From assembly GCF_004114375.1 (NCBI RefSeq), contig NZ_CP034692.1:2418001-2482000 (forward strand): a stretch of 64,000 nucleotides of DNA, written 5' to 3'. Of this stretch, positions 8,849 to 18,026 are shown one piece after another; position 1 is the stretch's first letter; each line of letters begins with the position of its first letter. The notes under the pieces are model-generated. The model saw only the letters and a list, made by a program, of their open reading frames with translations. It had not been told where the DNA came from and did no database searches. Both the position numbers and the translations under genes were made by a program. This DNA comes from Halorubrum sp. BOL3-1 (GTDB taxonomy: Archaea > Halobacteriota > Halobacteria > Halobacteriales > Haloferacaceae).

Positions 8849-10050
8849 TGCGGGTCGATGTCCGCGCGCTCGGCGCGTGTAACCGCCTCGCGGAGCAGGG
8901 AGCGAAACGGGCCGCCGGCGCGCTCTCGGATCTCACCGGGACGGACCTCGCGGTCGAGGTGACGGGCGCGAGCGTCGCCAGCGGCGAGGACCTCGCGAAG
9001 TCGTTCGCGGGCCGGGAGTCCATCGGCGTGAGCGTCGGGCTCCGCGGCGGGTTGGACGGCGAGGCGGTCCTCGCCTTCGACGCCGTCAACGCTGACGCGC
9101 TGCTCTCGCTCCTCCCCGGCGGACGGTCGATGGACCGGAGCGCGGTGACGGAGGTCGGCAACATCGCGCTGGGCGGCTTCCTCGACGGCTGGGCGAACTA
9201 CCTCGGCGCGGCGATCGACATGTCGCCGCCGCGGTACTTCGAGGCCGACGGCGCGGCGGTGCTGCCGGACGGCGCGCTCGCCGGCGACGGCGTGTTCCTC
9301 TTCGAGAGCCGCCTCGACGCGACGACGACGGACCTGGACTTCTCGATCTACATGCTCCCCGACTCCGGGCCCTTCCGGGACCTGATCGTCGGGAAGACGG
9401 CGCCCGCGGCGGCGAGCGGCGACGCTCCCGGGGCGGCGGCGAACGGCGGCACGGCGAGTACCGCAGTACCCTACGAGTCGCTGTCGACGTTCTCGTCGCT
9501 GGCGAAGGAGGGGTCGGCGAACGCCGCCGACAACATCGAGATGATGACCGGGCTGGAGACGAGCGTCGACGTGAGCCGGCTTCGGTTCGTCCCGCTCGCC
9601 GACGTCCCCGCCGAGGTCGGCGACGAGCCGCACGCGGGCACGGTGTTCGAGCTTCAGGGACAGCCGAGCGGCTACCTCGCCATCCTCTTCGAGGAGTCGT
9701 CGGCGGCGGCCGTCGCGGACGCGATGCTCCCGATGGACCCCGACGAGCCGCTGGGCGACATGGCCGAGAACGCGCTCTGCGAGCTCGGTAACGTGATGAC
9801 GAGCGGGTTCATCGACGGCTGGGCGAACGTGCTCGGCACGTCGATAACCCACTCGCCGCCCGAGTTCGTCCACGACATCGGCGCGTCGACGATCAGCCCC
9901 CTCGTCGCAAAGCTGAGCGAGCGGCAGGACTACGGGTTCGTGATTGACACCGCGATCCGGACGGAGGGAATCCAGGCGCGGTGTGACGTGTACGCGCTCC
10001 CCGACGAGCGCGAACTGGCTCAGGCGCTCGACCGCCTCTCGGAATCGTGA
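8848..10050 (+). CDS. cheC: Chemotaxis phosphatase-type protein CheC, two-domain
   Basis: A 400-residue protein with two CheC-like units. The first carries the E-x2-N motif in TEVGNIALGGFLDGWAN near residue 100. The second carries CELGNVMTSGFIDGWANVL near residue 311. In CheC/CheX proteins these Glu and Asn residues dephosphorylate CheY-P. The duplicated form is long compared with the roughly 200-residue single-unit CheC. It overlaps cheY by one base at the start and cheD by four at the end, so cheY-cheC-cheD form one operon that modulates adaptation. Confidence 0.92.
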   Translation: MRVDVRALGACNRLAEQGAKRAAGALSDLTGTDLAVEVTGASVASGEDLAKSFAGRESIGVSVGLRGGLDGEAVLAFDAVNADALLSLLPGGRSMDRSAVTEVGNIALGGFLDGWANYLGAAIDMSPPRYFEADGAAVLPDGALAGDGVFLFESRLDATTTDLDFSIYMLPDSGPFRDLIVGKTAPAAASGDAPGAAANGGTASTAVPYESLSTFSSLAKEGSANAADNIEMMTGLETSVDVSRLRFVPLADVPAEVGDEPHAGTVFELQGQPSGYLAILFEESSAAAVADAMLPMDPDEPLGDMAENALCELGNVMTSGFIDGWANVLGTSITHSPPEFVHDIGASTISPLVAKLSERQDYGFVIDTAIRTEGIQARCDVYALPDERELAQALDRLSES

Positions 10051-10634
10051 CCCGCTCGCTCTCCGACGATCGGTCGGACGATCCGCCGGACCGAACGCGA
10101 AGCGACGGGAACGCGGTCGCCGACGCGGAGCCGACCTCCGTCACCGGCGGGTCGGAGGCCGACGACCGCGGTCAGATCAAGGTCGGCGTGGGCGAACTCG
10201 CGGTCACGACCGACGACGCGGTGCTGACGACCAGCGGGCTCGGCTCCTGTGTCGCGGTCGCCCTCGTCGACGACCGGGCGGGCGTTCGCGGGCTCCTCCA
10301 CGCCATGTTGCCCGCGAGCGAGGGACGAACTACCGCGGTCTCGCGGCCGGCGAAGTACGTCGACACCGGAGTCGACTCGCTGATCGGGGCGCTTGACGAC
10401 GCCGGCGGCGATCCCCGGCGCCTGAAGGCGCGGGTCGCCGGCGGCGCCGAGATGCTTGATCTCACCGACGCGGTCGGCCCGCGGAACGTGGAACGGGTCG
10501 GTGAGGTGCTTGACGCGGCGGGCGTGCCGATCGTCGCCAGCGACGTGGGAGACACGGTCGGACGGACCGTCAGGTTCGGCCCGGACGGGCGCCTCGTCAT
10601 CCGGGCCGCGGACGGCTTCGAACGAGCGATCTGA
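10047..10634 (+). CDS. cheD: Receptor glutamine deamidase CheD
   Basis: A 195-residue protein. The catalytic pair is C68 (GLGSCVAV) and H85 (GLLHAMLP), as in CheD enzymes, which deamidate glutamines of chemoreceptors and bind CheC. The GGAEM motif follows. About 42 residues before the catalytic domain are Asp/Arg-rich and not part of the family core. The GTG at 10047 overlaps the cheC stop, supporting coupled translation and this start. The operon ends here; 128 bases separate it from arlCE. Confidence 0.92.
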   Translation: MTRSLSDDRSDDPPDRTRSDGNAVADAEPTSVTGGSEADDRGQIKVGVGELAVTTDDAVLTTSGLGSCVAVALVDDRAGVRGLLHAMLPASEGRTTAVSRPAKYVDTGVDSLIGALDDAGGDPRRLKARVAGGAEMLDLTDAVGPRNVERVGEVLDAAGVPIVASDVGDTVGRTVRFGPDGRLVIRAADGFERAI

Positions 10635-10762
10635 CTCCGACTCGGCTGCCGCTATCGGCCGTCTCCGGCCGTCTCATTGGTTGTCTCGACTCGTGTGGTC
10701 CCTTCTCACGAGTGATATTTTGAGGGGTGAATTGAAGTGTGTTCTGCGGGTGGTAGACGATA

Positions 10763-12763
10763 ATGGGCCTCGAACTACCGGTGTGGGGAGCTCCAACCGC
10801 CGCCTGGGCAGTCGCCACGCTGGGGCTCGTCGGTGCGAGCGTCCTCGACAGGTTCCTCGACGACGACGGATCCGACGACGACGGTTCCGGTGGTATGGAC
10901 GGCGACGACGACCCCTTCGGCGGCATGGACGGCGGCGGAGGGATGGGCGGCGGTGGAGGGATGGGCGGTGGCGGCGGTGGCGGCGGTGGCGGTGGCGGCG
11001 GTGGCGGCGGTGGCGGCGACGATTTCGACGACTTCGACGGGATGGACGAGTGGGACGACGAGTTCGACGACGGCGGCGGTGGCGGTGGCGGTGGCGGCGG
11101 CGGCGGTGCCGCCACCGACGAGCTGGAAAACCGGCTCGACGAGCTGGAAAACGAGGTCGCCTCGCTCTCCTCGACCGTCTCGACGGTCCGCTCGGAGAAC
11201 GAGGAGATCTCGAACGCGGTCGACGACATCGAGGAGGATGTCCGCAACCTCCTCGACATCTACGAGATGGTCACCCGCGGTATCAACCCGTTCGTCGACG
11301 ACGGCGGCGGCTTCGACAGCGTCGCCGGCGGCGGCGAGGGGTCGTTCGGCATCTTCGACGACGAGGAGGGCGGCGAGGAGGAGGACCTCGACGAGGATGT
11401 CGCGAGCGCGGACGCGGACGGGTTCTTCGACGACGACCTCCTCGACGAGGAGGAGACGGACGGCTTCGACGACGACGGGGACGACGACGACGACTTCGAG
11501 GACCTCGACGGGGACGACGACGGGTTTGAGGATCTCGACGAGAACGATGACGACGACTTCGAGGACCTCGACGACGACTTCGACGAACTGGACGACGACA
11601 GCACGGACGACGCCGCGTCCGAGACCGAAACGGCGGAGGACGGAGACGACATGAACGACGATGGAAAGAGTTTCAACGAATTGAAAGAAGAGTACGACTC
11701 CGGGGAGGCCGACTGGGCCGAGGAGGGCGACGACGGCGCGGACGACGACCCGTTCGAGGACGGGGACGACTCGTTTGCCGACCCCGGCGACGAAACCGAC
11801 TCGTTCGACGACGGGACCGCCGACGAGGGCTTCGGCGGCGACGACCTCGGCGGCGTCGAGGACGACGGCTTCGACGAACCGGCAGACCCGGAACCGGCCG
11901 GCGGCGCACCCGAGCCCAAACCGGCCGGCGGCGCCGACCCCGCGCCCGACCGACGCCCCGGCGGCGACCCCGCCGAGGCGTCCGGCGGCTTCGAGTACGT
12001 CGGCGAGGACGACCTCTCGGGGGAGAACGGCCGCGGCAAGCCGTACCTCACCGAGTTGCCGGGCGACTACGTGGGCGACCTCCTCGTGATGGAGTGGCTG
12101 GAGTTCCTCGTCTCCGAGAGCGACGTCACCGACGCGGTGCGCGCGATAAACTACTACGAGCGGATCGAGTGGATCGGTCCCGACGCCGCGGCGCGGCTCC
12201 GGGACTTTCTCTCCGGGTTCGGCACGATCGACCGCAACCTCGTCGACCGGCCGGGCACCGACCGACTCGTCCGCGAACACCACACCCGCAGCCTCCGGTA
12301 CGTGACCCAGCTCAACGGTACCAACAGCCACACGGTACTGTTGGACCGCTGGGACGACCTCGCCGGCGGTTCGCTGGTCGGGGGCTCCCCGCCGACCGGC
12401 GGGCGTCGCGGCGGCCGGCGCGGCGGCCGAGCCGATTCCGGTCGCGACGGCCGCGGCCGTCCCAACCGCCCCGACCGTGACGGACGAGACGGCCGGAGCG
12501 ACCGGCCGCCCGCGGACCGGAACGGCCACGACGCGTCCGGGCGCGGCGACGCGCCCGACGCACGCGAGCGACGAACGAACGGCGCGGACCACGACGACGC
12601 GACGGACCGCGGCGACGCGCGGTCCCGGACGGAGCCGGACCGCCGGGACGGTCACCGCGACGACCGACGCGACCGGAACGGTTCCACGCGACCGATGAAC
12701 GACCCGAATCCCCGTTCCGACCGCGCCGACCCGGCCGACGGAGGGTGGGGAGATGGGCGTTAG
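10763..12763 (+). CDS. arlCE: Archaellum accessory protein ArlCE with very long linkers
   Basis: A 666-residue fusion of the FlaC-like and FlaD/E-like parts. The N-terminus is hydrophobic. A Gly/Asp-rich tract follows, with two polyglycine runs (about residues 60-90 and 104-115). A coiled coil covers about 118-175, a very acidic linker about 180-420, and the FlaD/E domain about 425-545 (starting YLTELPGDYVGDLLVMEWLE). A basic, Arg/Asp/Gly-rich tail of about 120 residues ends the protein. ArlC/D/E form the cytosolic ring that links CheY signalling to the motor. It is clearly longer than I expect for haloarchaeal ArlCE because of the linkers and tail. Its stop overlaps the arlF start by 11 bases. 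Confidence 0.9.
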   Translation: MGLELPVWGAPTAAWAVATLGLVGASVLDRFLDDDGSDDDGSGGMDGDDDPFGGMDGGGGMGGGGGMGGGGGGGGGGGGGGGGGGDDFDDFDGMDEWDDEFDDGGGGGGGGGGGGAATDELENRLDELENEVASLSSTVSTVRSENEEISNAVDDIEEDVRNLLDIYEMVTRGINPFVDDGGGFDSVAGGGEGSFGIFDDEEGGEEEDLDEDVASADADGFFDDDLLDEEETDGFDDDGDDDDDFEDLDGDDDGFEDLDENDDDDFEDLDDDFDELDDDSTDDAASETETAEDGDDMNDDGKSFNELKEEYDSGEADWAEEGDDGADDDPFEDGDDSFADPGDETDSFDDGTADEGFGGDDLGGVEDDGFDEPADPEPAGGAPEPKPAGGADPAPDRRPGGDPAEASGGFEYVGEDDLSGENGRGKPYLTELPGDYVGDLLVMEWLEFLVSESDVTDAVRAINYYERIEWIGPDAAARLRDFLSGFGTIDRNLVDRPGTDRLVREHHTRSLRYVTQLNGTNSHTVLLDRWDDLAGGSLVGGSPPTGGRRGGRRGGRADSGRDGRGRPNRPDRDGRDGRSDRPPADRNGHDASGRGDAPDARERRTNGADHDDATDRGDARSRTEPDRRDGHRDDRRDRNGSTRPMNDPNPRSDRADPADGGWGDGR

Positions 12764-13226
12764 CGTCTCCGCGTCCACGGCCATCATCGTCGCGGGGCTG
12801 TTCTTCGCGTTCACGACGTTTTATCCCGTGGCGGCCAATGGGCTCGACCGGGTCTCCGACGCCCGACACGGCGTCGACGAGCGCGCGCTCGAACGGCAGA
12901 ACACCGACTTCGCGGTGACGAACGCGACCTACGACACGGGTACGGACACCCTCACCGTCAACGCCACGAACGAGGGGTCGGTCGGTCTCGTCGCGGACGA
13001 CGCGACGCTGGTCGTCGGCAACGAGTACGTCGACGTCGGCGGCCCGAACGCGACGACGACCGTCGACGGCGACGGCGACACCGCGCTCTGGCTGGGCGAC
13101 GAGACGCTCACGGTGCGGGTCAACCAGACCGCCACGGCGACGGAGATCGGGGACGGCACCCGGGTCGTCCTCGTCGTCGAGTCCGGCGTCCGCGACGCCG
13201 CGACCGTCACGGAGGTGAGCGGGTAG
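12753..13226 (+). CDS. arlF: Archaellum stator protein ArlF
   Basis: A 157-residue protein with one N-terminal membrane helix (about residues 5-27, ASTAIIVAGLFFAFTTFYPV) and an extracellular beta-sandwich domain. ArlF binds the S-layer and with ArlG forms the stator-like complex of the archaellum. NATY, NATN and NQT sequons fit an extracellular domain. The gene overlaps arlCE by 11 bases in another frame and is immediately followed by arlG. Confidence 0.93.
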   Translation: MGVSVSASTAIIVAGLFFAFTTFYPVAANGLDRVSDARHGVDERALERQNTDFAVTNATYDTGTDTLTVNATNEGSVGLVADDATLVVGNEYVDVGGPNATTTVDGDGDTALWLGDETLTVRVNQTATATEIGDGTRVVLVVESGVRDAATVTEVSG

Positions 13227-13718
13227 ATGGCGAGCGTCCCCGTCTCGCACCTGATCCTGTTCATCGCGAGCCTCGTCATCGCCGCGGGCGTCGTGGGGAC
13301 GATCACCACCGGCGTCGACCGCGTGAGCGCCGCCGTCGAGGACGCCGGTCTCGACGCGACCGAGACGCTTCGGACCGACGTGACGATCATCTCGGACCCC
13401 AGCGCGGGGGTGTACAACGCGAGCGGCGACGAGAACGTGACACTGCTGGTCAAAAACACCGGCACCTACCGGCTCGCGCCCGACGGCTCGGACCTCGATG
13501 TCGTCCTCGACGGGTCGTACGTCCGGCCAAACGCGACCTCCGGAGAGCTGGTCTCCGCAGAGGGCGGCAACGCTTGGAGCCGCGGCGACGTGCTCCGGCT
13601 CACGATCGACGTGAACGAGATCGACGGGTCGGGCGGCCTCGCCGACGGCGACCACCGGGTGTACTTCACCGTAAACGGCGACGAGGAGCTGTTCCAGTTC
13701 CGCGCGAAGGAGAACTGA
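13227..13718 (+). CDS. arlG: Archaellum stator protein ArlG
   Basis: A 163-residue protein with an N-terminal membrane helix (about residues 5-28) and an extracellular domain that resembles ArlF in layout (NVTLLVKNTGTYRLAPDGSD). ArlG filaments capped by ArlF anchor the motor to the S-layer. The ATG follows the arlF stop with no gap, and arlH starts two bases after its stop. It is part of the arl operon. Confidence 0.93.
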   Translation: MASVPVSHLILFIASLVIAAGVVGTITTGVDRVSAAVEDAGLDATETLRTDVTIISDPSAGVYNASGDENVTLLVKNTGTYRLAPDGSDLDVVLDGSYVRPNATSGELVSAEGGNAWSRGDVLRLTIDVNEIDGSGGLADGDHRVYFTVNGDEELFQFRAKEN

Positions 13719-13719
13719 G

Positions 13720-14469
13720 ATGCCACACGACAACCTACTCTCGATCGGACTCGGCGAGCGCGACCGACTGAACAAAGAGCTCGGCGGCGGCATCCCGCGG
13801 GGGAGCATCGTCCTCATGGAGGGCGACTACGGCGCCGGTAAAAGCGCCATCTCTCAGCGGTTCGCCTACGGGCTCATCGAGGAGGGTGCGTCCGTGACGA
13901 TGATGTCCACGGAGCTGACCGTCCGCGGATTCATCGACCAGATGCACTCGCTGGAGTACGACATGGTGAAGCCGCTCCTCCAGGAGGAGCTGCTCTTCCT
14001 CCACGCCGACTTCGACTCCGGCGGCGCGTTCTCCGACGGCGACGGTGAGCGCAAGGAGCTGCTCAAGCGGCTGATGAACGCCGAGGCGATGTGGAACTCC
14101 GACGTCGTCTTCCTCGACACGTTCGACGCCATCTTTCGGAACGACCCCACGTTCGAGTCGCTGGTCCGGAAGAACGAGGAGCGACAGGCCGCTCTGGAGA
14201 TCATCTCGTTCTTCCGCGAGATCATCTCTCAGGGGAAGGTGGTGGTGCTCACCGTCGACCCCTCGGCGGTCGACGACGACGCGATCGGTCCGTTCCGCTC
14301 CATCGCCGACGTGTTCATCCAACTGGAGATGGTCGAGGTCGGCAACGACATCCGCCGACAGATCAACGTCAAGCGGTTCGCGGGCATGGGGGAACAGGTC
14401 GGCGACACCATAGGGTTCTCGGTTCGGTCCGGAACCGGTATCGTGATAGAGAGCCGCAGCGTCGCCTGA
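13720..14469 (+). CDS. arlH: Archaellum ATPase regulator ArlH
   Basis: A 249-residue RecA/KaiC-like protein. Walker A is GDYGAGKS (residues 35-42) and Walker B is in VVFLDTFDAI (about 128-137). ArlH binds ATP, interacts with ArlI and is thought to act as a switch for motor assembly or rotation. Its length is normal. It sits between arlG and arlI in the standard haloarchaeal order. Confidence 0.95.
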   Translation: MPHDNLLSIGLGERDRLNKELGGGIPRGSIVLMEGDYGAGKSAISQRFAYGLIEEGASVTMMSTELTVRGFIDQMHSLEYDMVKPLLQEELLFLHADFDSGGAFSDGDGERKELLKRLMNAEAMWNSDVVFLDTFDAIFRNDPTFESLVRKNEERQAALEIISFFREIISQGKVVVLTVDPSAVDDDAIGPFRSIADVFIQLEMVEVGNDIRRQINVKRFAGMGEQVGDTIGFSVRSGTGIVIESRSVA

Positions 14470-14540
14470 CACATGACCCGTAGACGCACAGTCGGTCCGC
14501 GCGACCGGACCGCGACCACCGCGACGACGCAGCGTGGGAC

Positions 14541-16214
14541 ATGACCGAACACGGCACCGCCAAACCGTCCGACGAACTCCGGAAGGCCGCCATGCGGCGG
14601 CCCCACCTCCGGGAACACCTCCGCGAGTTCAAACAGATCACGGGGGAGTTCCCGCAGTTCATCGAGGAGCCGAAAGACGAGTACGAGTCCGACCGCCCGA
14701 ACGTTATCTACCCCGTCGGCGGTCCCATCTACAGCCACATCCACGGCGACCTCGGGCAGGACACGAAGTACTACGCCATCGAGCCCGAGGTCAGCGGTCC
14801 GCAGGTGGAGGTGCTCAACGAGGTGAAAAACCGGCTGCTCACCGCCAGCGGCCAGCACACTGCCCCCGACAACGAGGCGGAGTACGACGACCTCATCGAG
14901 GAGTTGTTAGAGGAGGTGACCCACGTCGACGACTCGGCGAGCGGCTGGCGGAAGGGGCTCTCGAAGCTGAAGAACTTCGGGAAGCTGTCGGTCACCGAGG
15001 AGACCTACGAGAACATCCGGTACCGGCTCAACCGCGACATCGTCGGACTCGGTCCCCTCGAACCGATCATGCGTGACTCGGCCAACGAGGACATCCACGT
15101 CATCGGTCCCCAGGAGTGTCACGTCGACCACGGCACCTACGGCATGCTGGAGACGACCGTCGACTTCGGCACGCCACAGGAGTTCGACAACTGGCTTCGG
15201 AACATGGGCGAGCGGATGGGCGACCCCCTCTCCGACTCCGACCCCATCGTCGACTCCACGCTGCCCGACGGGTCGCGTATCAACATCATCTACTCCGACG
15301 ACGTCTCGCTGAAGGGGTCCTCACTCACGATCCGGCAGGGCGACGAGGTGCCGCTGTCGATCAACCAGATCACCCACTGGGGAACGCTCTCGCCGCAGCT
15401 CTCGGCGTACCTCTGGCTCTGTTTGGAGAACGAGCAGACGGTGTTCGTGGTCGGAGAGACGGCGTCCGGGAAGACGACGACGCTGAACGCGATACTGTCG
15501 TACATCCCGGACGACTCGAAGATTTACACCGCGGAGGACACCGCCGAGGTCATCCCGCCCCACAACACCTGGCAGCAGCTGTTGACCCGCGAGGGCGGGG
15601 ACGAGGGCTCTTCCGACGTCGACATGTTCGATCTGGTCGCCGCCGCGTTGCGGTCGCGTCCGGACTACATCATCGTCGGAGAGGTTCGTGGTGCCGAGGG
15701 GCGCATGGCGTTCCAAGCGGCCCAGACGGGCCACCCGGTCATGCTGACGTTCCACGCGTCCGACATCGTCTCGATGATCCAGCGGTTCACCTCCGAGCCG
15801 ATCAACGTCCCCGAGACGTTCATGGACAACGCCGACGTGGCGCTGTTCCAGAACCGCGTGAAGCAGGGCGACGACGTGCTCCGGCGCGTCACGAGCGTCC
15901 AGGAGATCGAGGGGTACTCCAAGGAGATGGACGGCGTCGTCACCCGCGAGGCGTTCAGCTGGGACCCCGTCGAAGACGAGATCGTCTTCCAGGGGATGAA
16001 CAACTCCTACGTGTTAGAAGAGCAGATCGCGACGCTTCTGGGGTACGCTGACACCCGCGACATCTACGATGACCTGGAGTTCCGCGCGGAGCTGATAGAG
16101 CGGATGATCCAGGAGGGGATCTTGGGTTACCACGAGGTCAACGACGCGATCAACGCCTTCCAGCGCGACGGCGTCGAGGGGCTCCCCTTCGACATGCACC
16201 GGAACACGAGGTAG
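14541..16214 (+). CDS. arlI: Archaellum motor ATPase ArlI
   Basis: A 557-residue ATPase of the type II/IV secretion superfamily. The N-terminal domain covers about residues 1-250. Walker A is GETASGKTT (about 304-312), followed by Asp-box, Walker B (PDYIIVGEVRGAEGR) and His-box (GHPVMLTFHA) regions. The hexamer first powers filament assembly and then rotation. The ATG at 14541 starts 71 bases after arlH. arlJ begins 46 bases after its stop. Confidence 0.96.
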   Translation: MTEHGTAKPSDELRKAAMRRPHLREHLREFKQITGEFPQFIEEPKDEYESDRPNVIYPVGGPIYSHIHGDLGQDTKYYAIEPEVSGPQVEVLNEVKNRLLTASGQHTAPDNEAEYDDLIEELLEEVTHVDDSASGWRKGLSKLKNFGKLSVTEETYENIRYRLNRDIVGLGPLEPIMRDSANEDIHVIGPQECHVDHGTYGMLETTVDFGTPQEFDNWLRNMGERMGDPLSDSDPIVDSTLPDGSRINIIYSDDVSLKGSSLTIRQGDEVPLSINQITHWGTLSPQLSAYLWLCLENEQTVFVVGETASGKTTTLNAILSYIPDDSKIYTAEDTAEVIPPHNTWQQLLTREGGDEGSSDVDMFDLVAAALRSRPDYIIVGEVRGAEGRMAFQAAQTGHPVMLTFHASDIVSMIQRFTSEPINVPETFMDNADVALFQNRVKQGDDVLRRVTSVQEIEGYSKEMDGVVTREAFSWDPVEDEIVFQGMNNSYVLEEQIATLLGYADTRDIYDDLEFRAELIERMIQEGILGYHEVNDAINAFQRDGVEGLPFDMHRNTR

Positions 16215-16260
16215 CGACGATGAAGGGGAACGCGACGATAGAGCGGAGGGCGCACTGACG

Positions 16261-17997
16261 ATGGCTGTAAAGGAGATGGGCGACGGGCTCGCGACGGCCG
16301 CGCGGCTGACCTCCGAGGTCATGGAGTCGTACGACCAGCTCGACATCTCCAAGCGGAAGTACGTCGGTTTCGTGTTGCTGCCGGCCGTGCTCATCTTCCT
16401 CGCGAGCGTCGTCGGGCTGGTCGCGCTTCCCCTCCCGATCGCCGCCCGGATACCGATCCCGATGTTCGGTGGGCTCGTGCTGTTCGCGGCCGTCATCTAC
16501 CCGAAGATCTACCTCTCCAGCCTGGAGACGAAGATCGACAACCAGCTACACCTCGTGATGACGCACATGACGGTGTTGTCGACGACGAACATCGACCGCA
16601 TGGAGGTGTTCCGGACGCTGGCGAAAGAGGAGGAGTACGGCGTCGCGGCCGAGGAGATCGACCGCGTCGTCCACCTCGTCGACACGTGGAACCAGAGCCT
16701 CGACGACGCGTGTCGCCGTCGGGCACAGGAGGTCCCCTCCGACGCGATGGCCGACTTCTTCGACCGGCTCGGGTACACGATGGGCGCGGGGCAGTCGCTA
16801 CAGGAGTTCCTCGTCTCCGAGCAGGACGTGATGCTCGCGCAGTACGAGACCCGCTACGAGTCCGCGCTCTCGAACCTGGAGGTGATGAAGGACCTGTACA
16901 TGTCGATGATCCTCTCGATGACGTTCGCCTTGGTGTTCGCCATCGTGCTCCCGATCCTCACCGGTAACGACCCGACCGCGACGGTGGCGGCCGTCATCGT
17001 GCTGTTCGTGTTCGTCCAACTGGGCTTCTACGCGATGATCCGCGCGACGTCGCCGTACGACCCGATCTGGTACCATCCGGACGAGCGCGCCCCCGGCGAC
17101 CTGAAGCTGTGGACATCGCTGATCGGCGGCGGCGGACTCTCTTTCGTGATCATCGGGATCACGGCCGCCGGAATGTTCGGACACGGTCCCGGCCTACCCG
17201 GACTCCTCTTTTTCCTCGACGACGTCCGACTGCCGCTGTACCTCGCGGTTCCCATCTCGCCGCTCATTATCACCGGGGTGGTCCTCCGGAGCGAGGAGCA
17301 GGCGATCTCCGCCCGCGACGGCGAGTTCCCGTCGTTCGTGCGCGCGCTCGGGGCGACGGAGAGCGCGAAGCAGTCGACGACGACCGACGTGCTGACGACG
17401 CTCCGCGACAAGAACTTCGGCGAGCTCTCCGAGTCGATAGAACGGCTCTACCGCCGGCTCAACATGCGGATCAGCACCGAAGGTGCGTGGCGAGCGTTCA
17501 CTCGTGACACGCGCTCGTACCTCATTCAGAAGTTCTCCGAGATGTACCTCGTCGGCCGGCGGATGGGCGGCGACCCGAAGATGCTGGGCGAGCTGATCTC
17601 GCAGAACATGAACGCGGTCAACCAGCTCCGCGAGCAGCGCCGGCAGGCGGCGATGACGTTCATCGGGCTGCTGTACGGGATCACGGCGGCGGCGACGTTC
17701 GCCTTCTTCATCGGGCTGGAGATCGTCGCGATCTTAGCCGACCTGACCGCCGACTTCGGACTCGAAGAGATGGACATCGGCCAGATCGTCTATCCAGGCG
17801 CCTACGACATCCCGCTCATCGAGTACCTGCTGCTCGTCGTCGTCCTCTTCAACGCGGCGCTCTCTTCGCAGATGATCCGCCGGATCGACGGCGGGAACCC
17901 CGCGAACGGCTACATCCACTTCGTGTTGCTGACGTGGCTGGGCGCTGTGACCGCCATCGCGACGCGGACGCTGGTCAACGCGCTCCTGTCGGTCTAG
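16261..17997 (+). CDS. arlJ: Archaellum membrane platform protein ArlJ
   Basis: A 578-residue polytopic membrane protein with two T2SSF/TadC-like cytoplasmic regions (about residues 85-215 and 355-470) separated and flanked by membrane helices. It is the integral platform that couples ArlI to the filament. The membrane helices near 40-80, 220-265, 280-345 and 470-575 are clear. It is the last gene of the arl operon here; the next gene runs the other way. An arlD gene, which often follows, is not present. Confidence 0.95.
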   Translation: MAVKEMGDGLATAARLTSEVMESYDQLDISKRKYVGFVLLPAVLIFLASVVGLVALPLPIAARIPIPMFGGLVLFAAVIYPKIYLSSLETKIDNQLHLVMTHMTVLSTTNIDRMEVFRTLAKEEEYGVAAEEIDRVVHLVDTWNQSLDDACRRRAQEVPSDAMADFFDRLGYTMGAGQSLQEFLVSEQDVMLAQYETRYESALSNLEVMKDLYMSMILSMTFALVFAIVLPILTGNDPTATVAAVIVLFVFVQLGFYAMIRATSPYDPIWYHPDERAPGDLKLWTSLIGGGGLSFVIIGITAAGMFGHGPGLPGLLFFLDDVRLPLYLAVPISPLIITGVVLRSEEQAISARDGEFPSFVRALGATESAKQSTTTDVLTTLRDKNFGELSESIERLYRRLNMRISTEGAWRAFTRDTRSYLIQKFSEMYLVGRRMGGDPKMLGELISQNMNAVNQLREQRRQAAMTFIGLLYGITAAATFAFFIGLEIVAILADLTADFGLEEMDIGQIVYPGAYDIPLIEYLLLVVVLFNAALSSQMIRRIDGGNPANGYIHFVLLTWLGAVTAIATRTLVNALLSV

Positions 17998-18026
17998 TGC
18001 GTCCCGCCTCGGTCCGCCCCCTCCGA

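Noticed and set aside
8482-9873. A 463-codon antisense frame over cheY/cheC
   Set aside because: Arg/Val/His-rich shadow of the che genes, no domain.
10960-11110. GGC/GGT run in arlCE as a phase-variable tract
   Set aside because: The units are three bases and stay in frame, so gain or loss would change only protein length.
10775-12814. A 679-codon open frame antisense to arlCE
   Set aside because: It mirrors the GC-rich third-position bias of arlCE and reads as Val/Ala/Arg low complexity with no domain.
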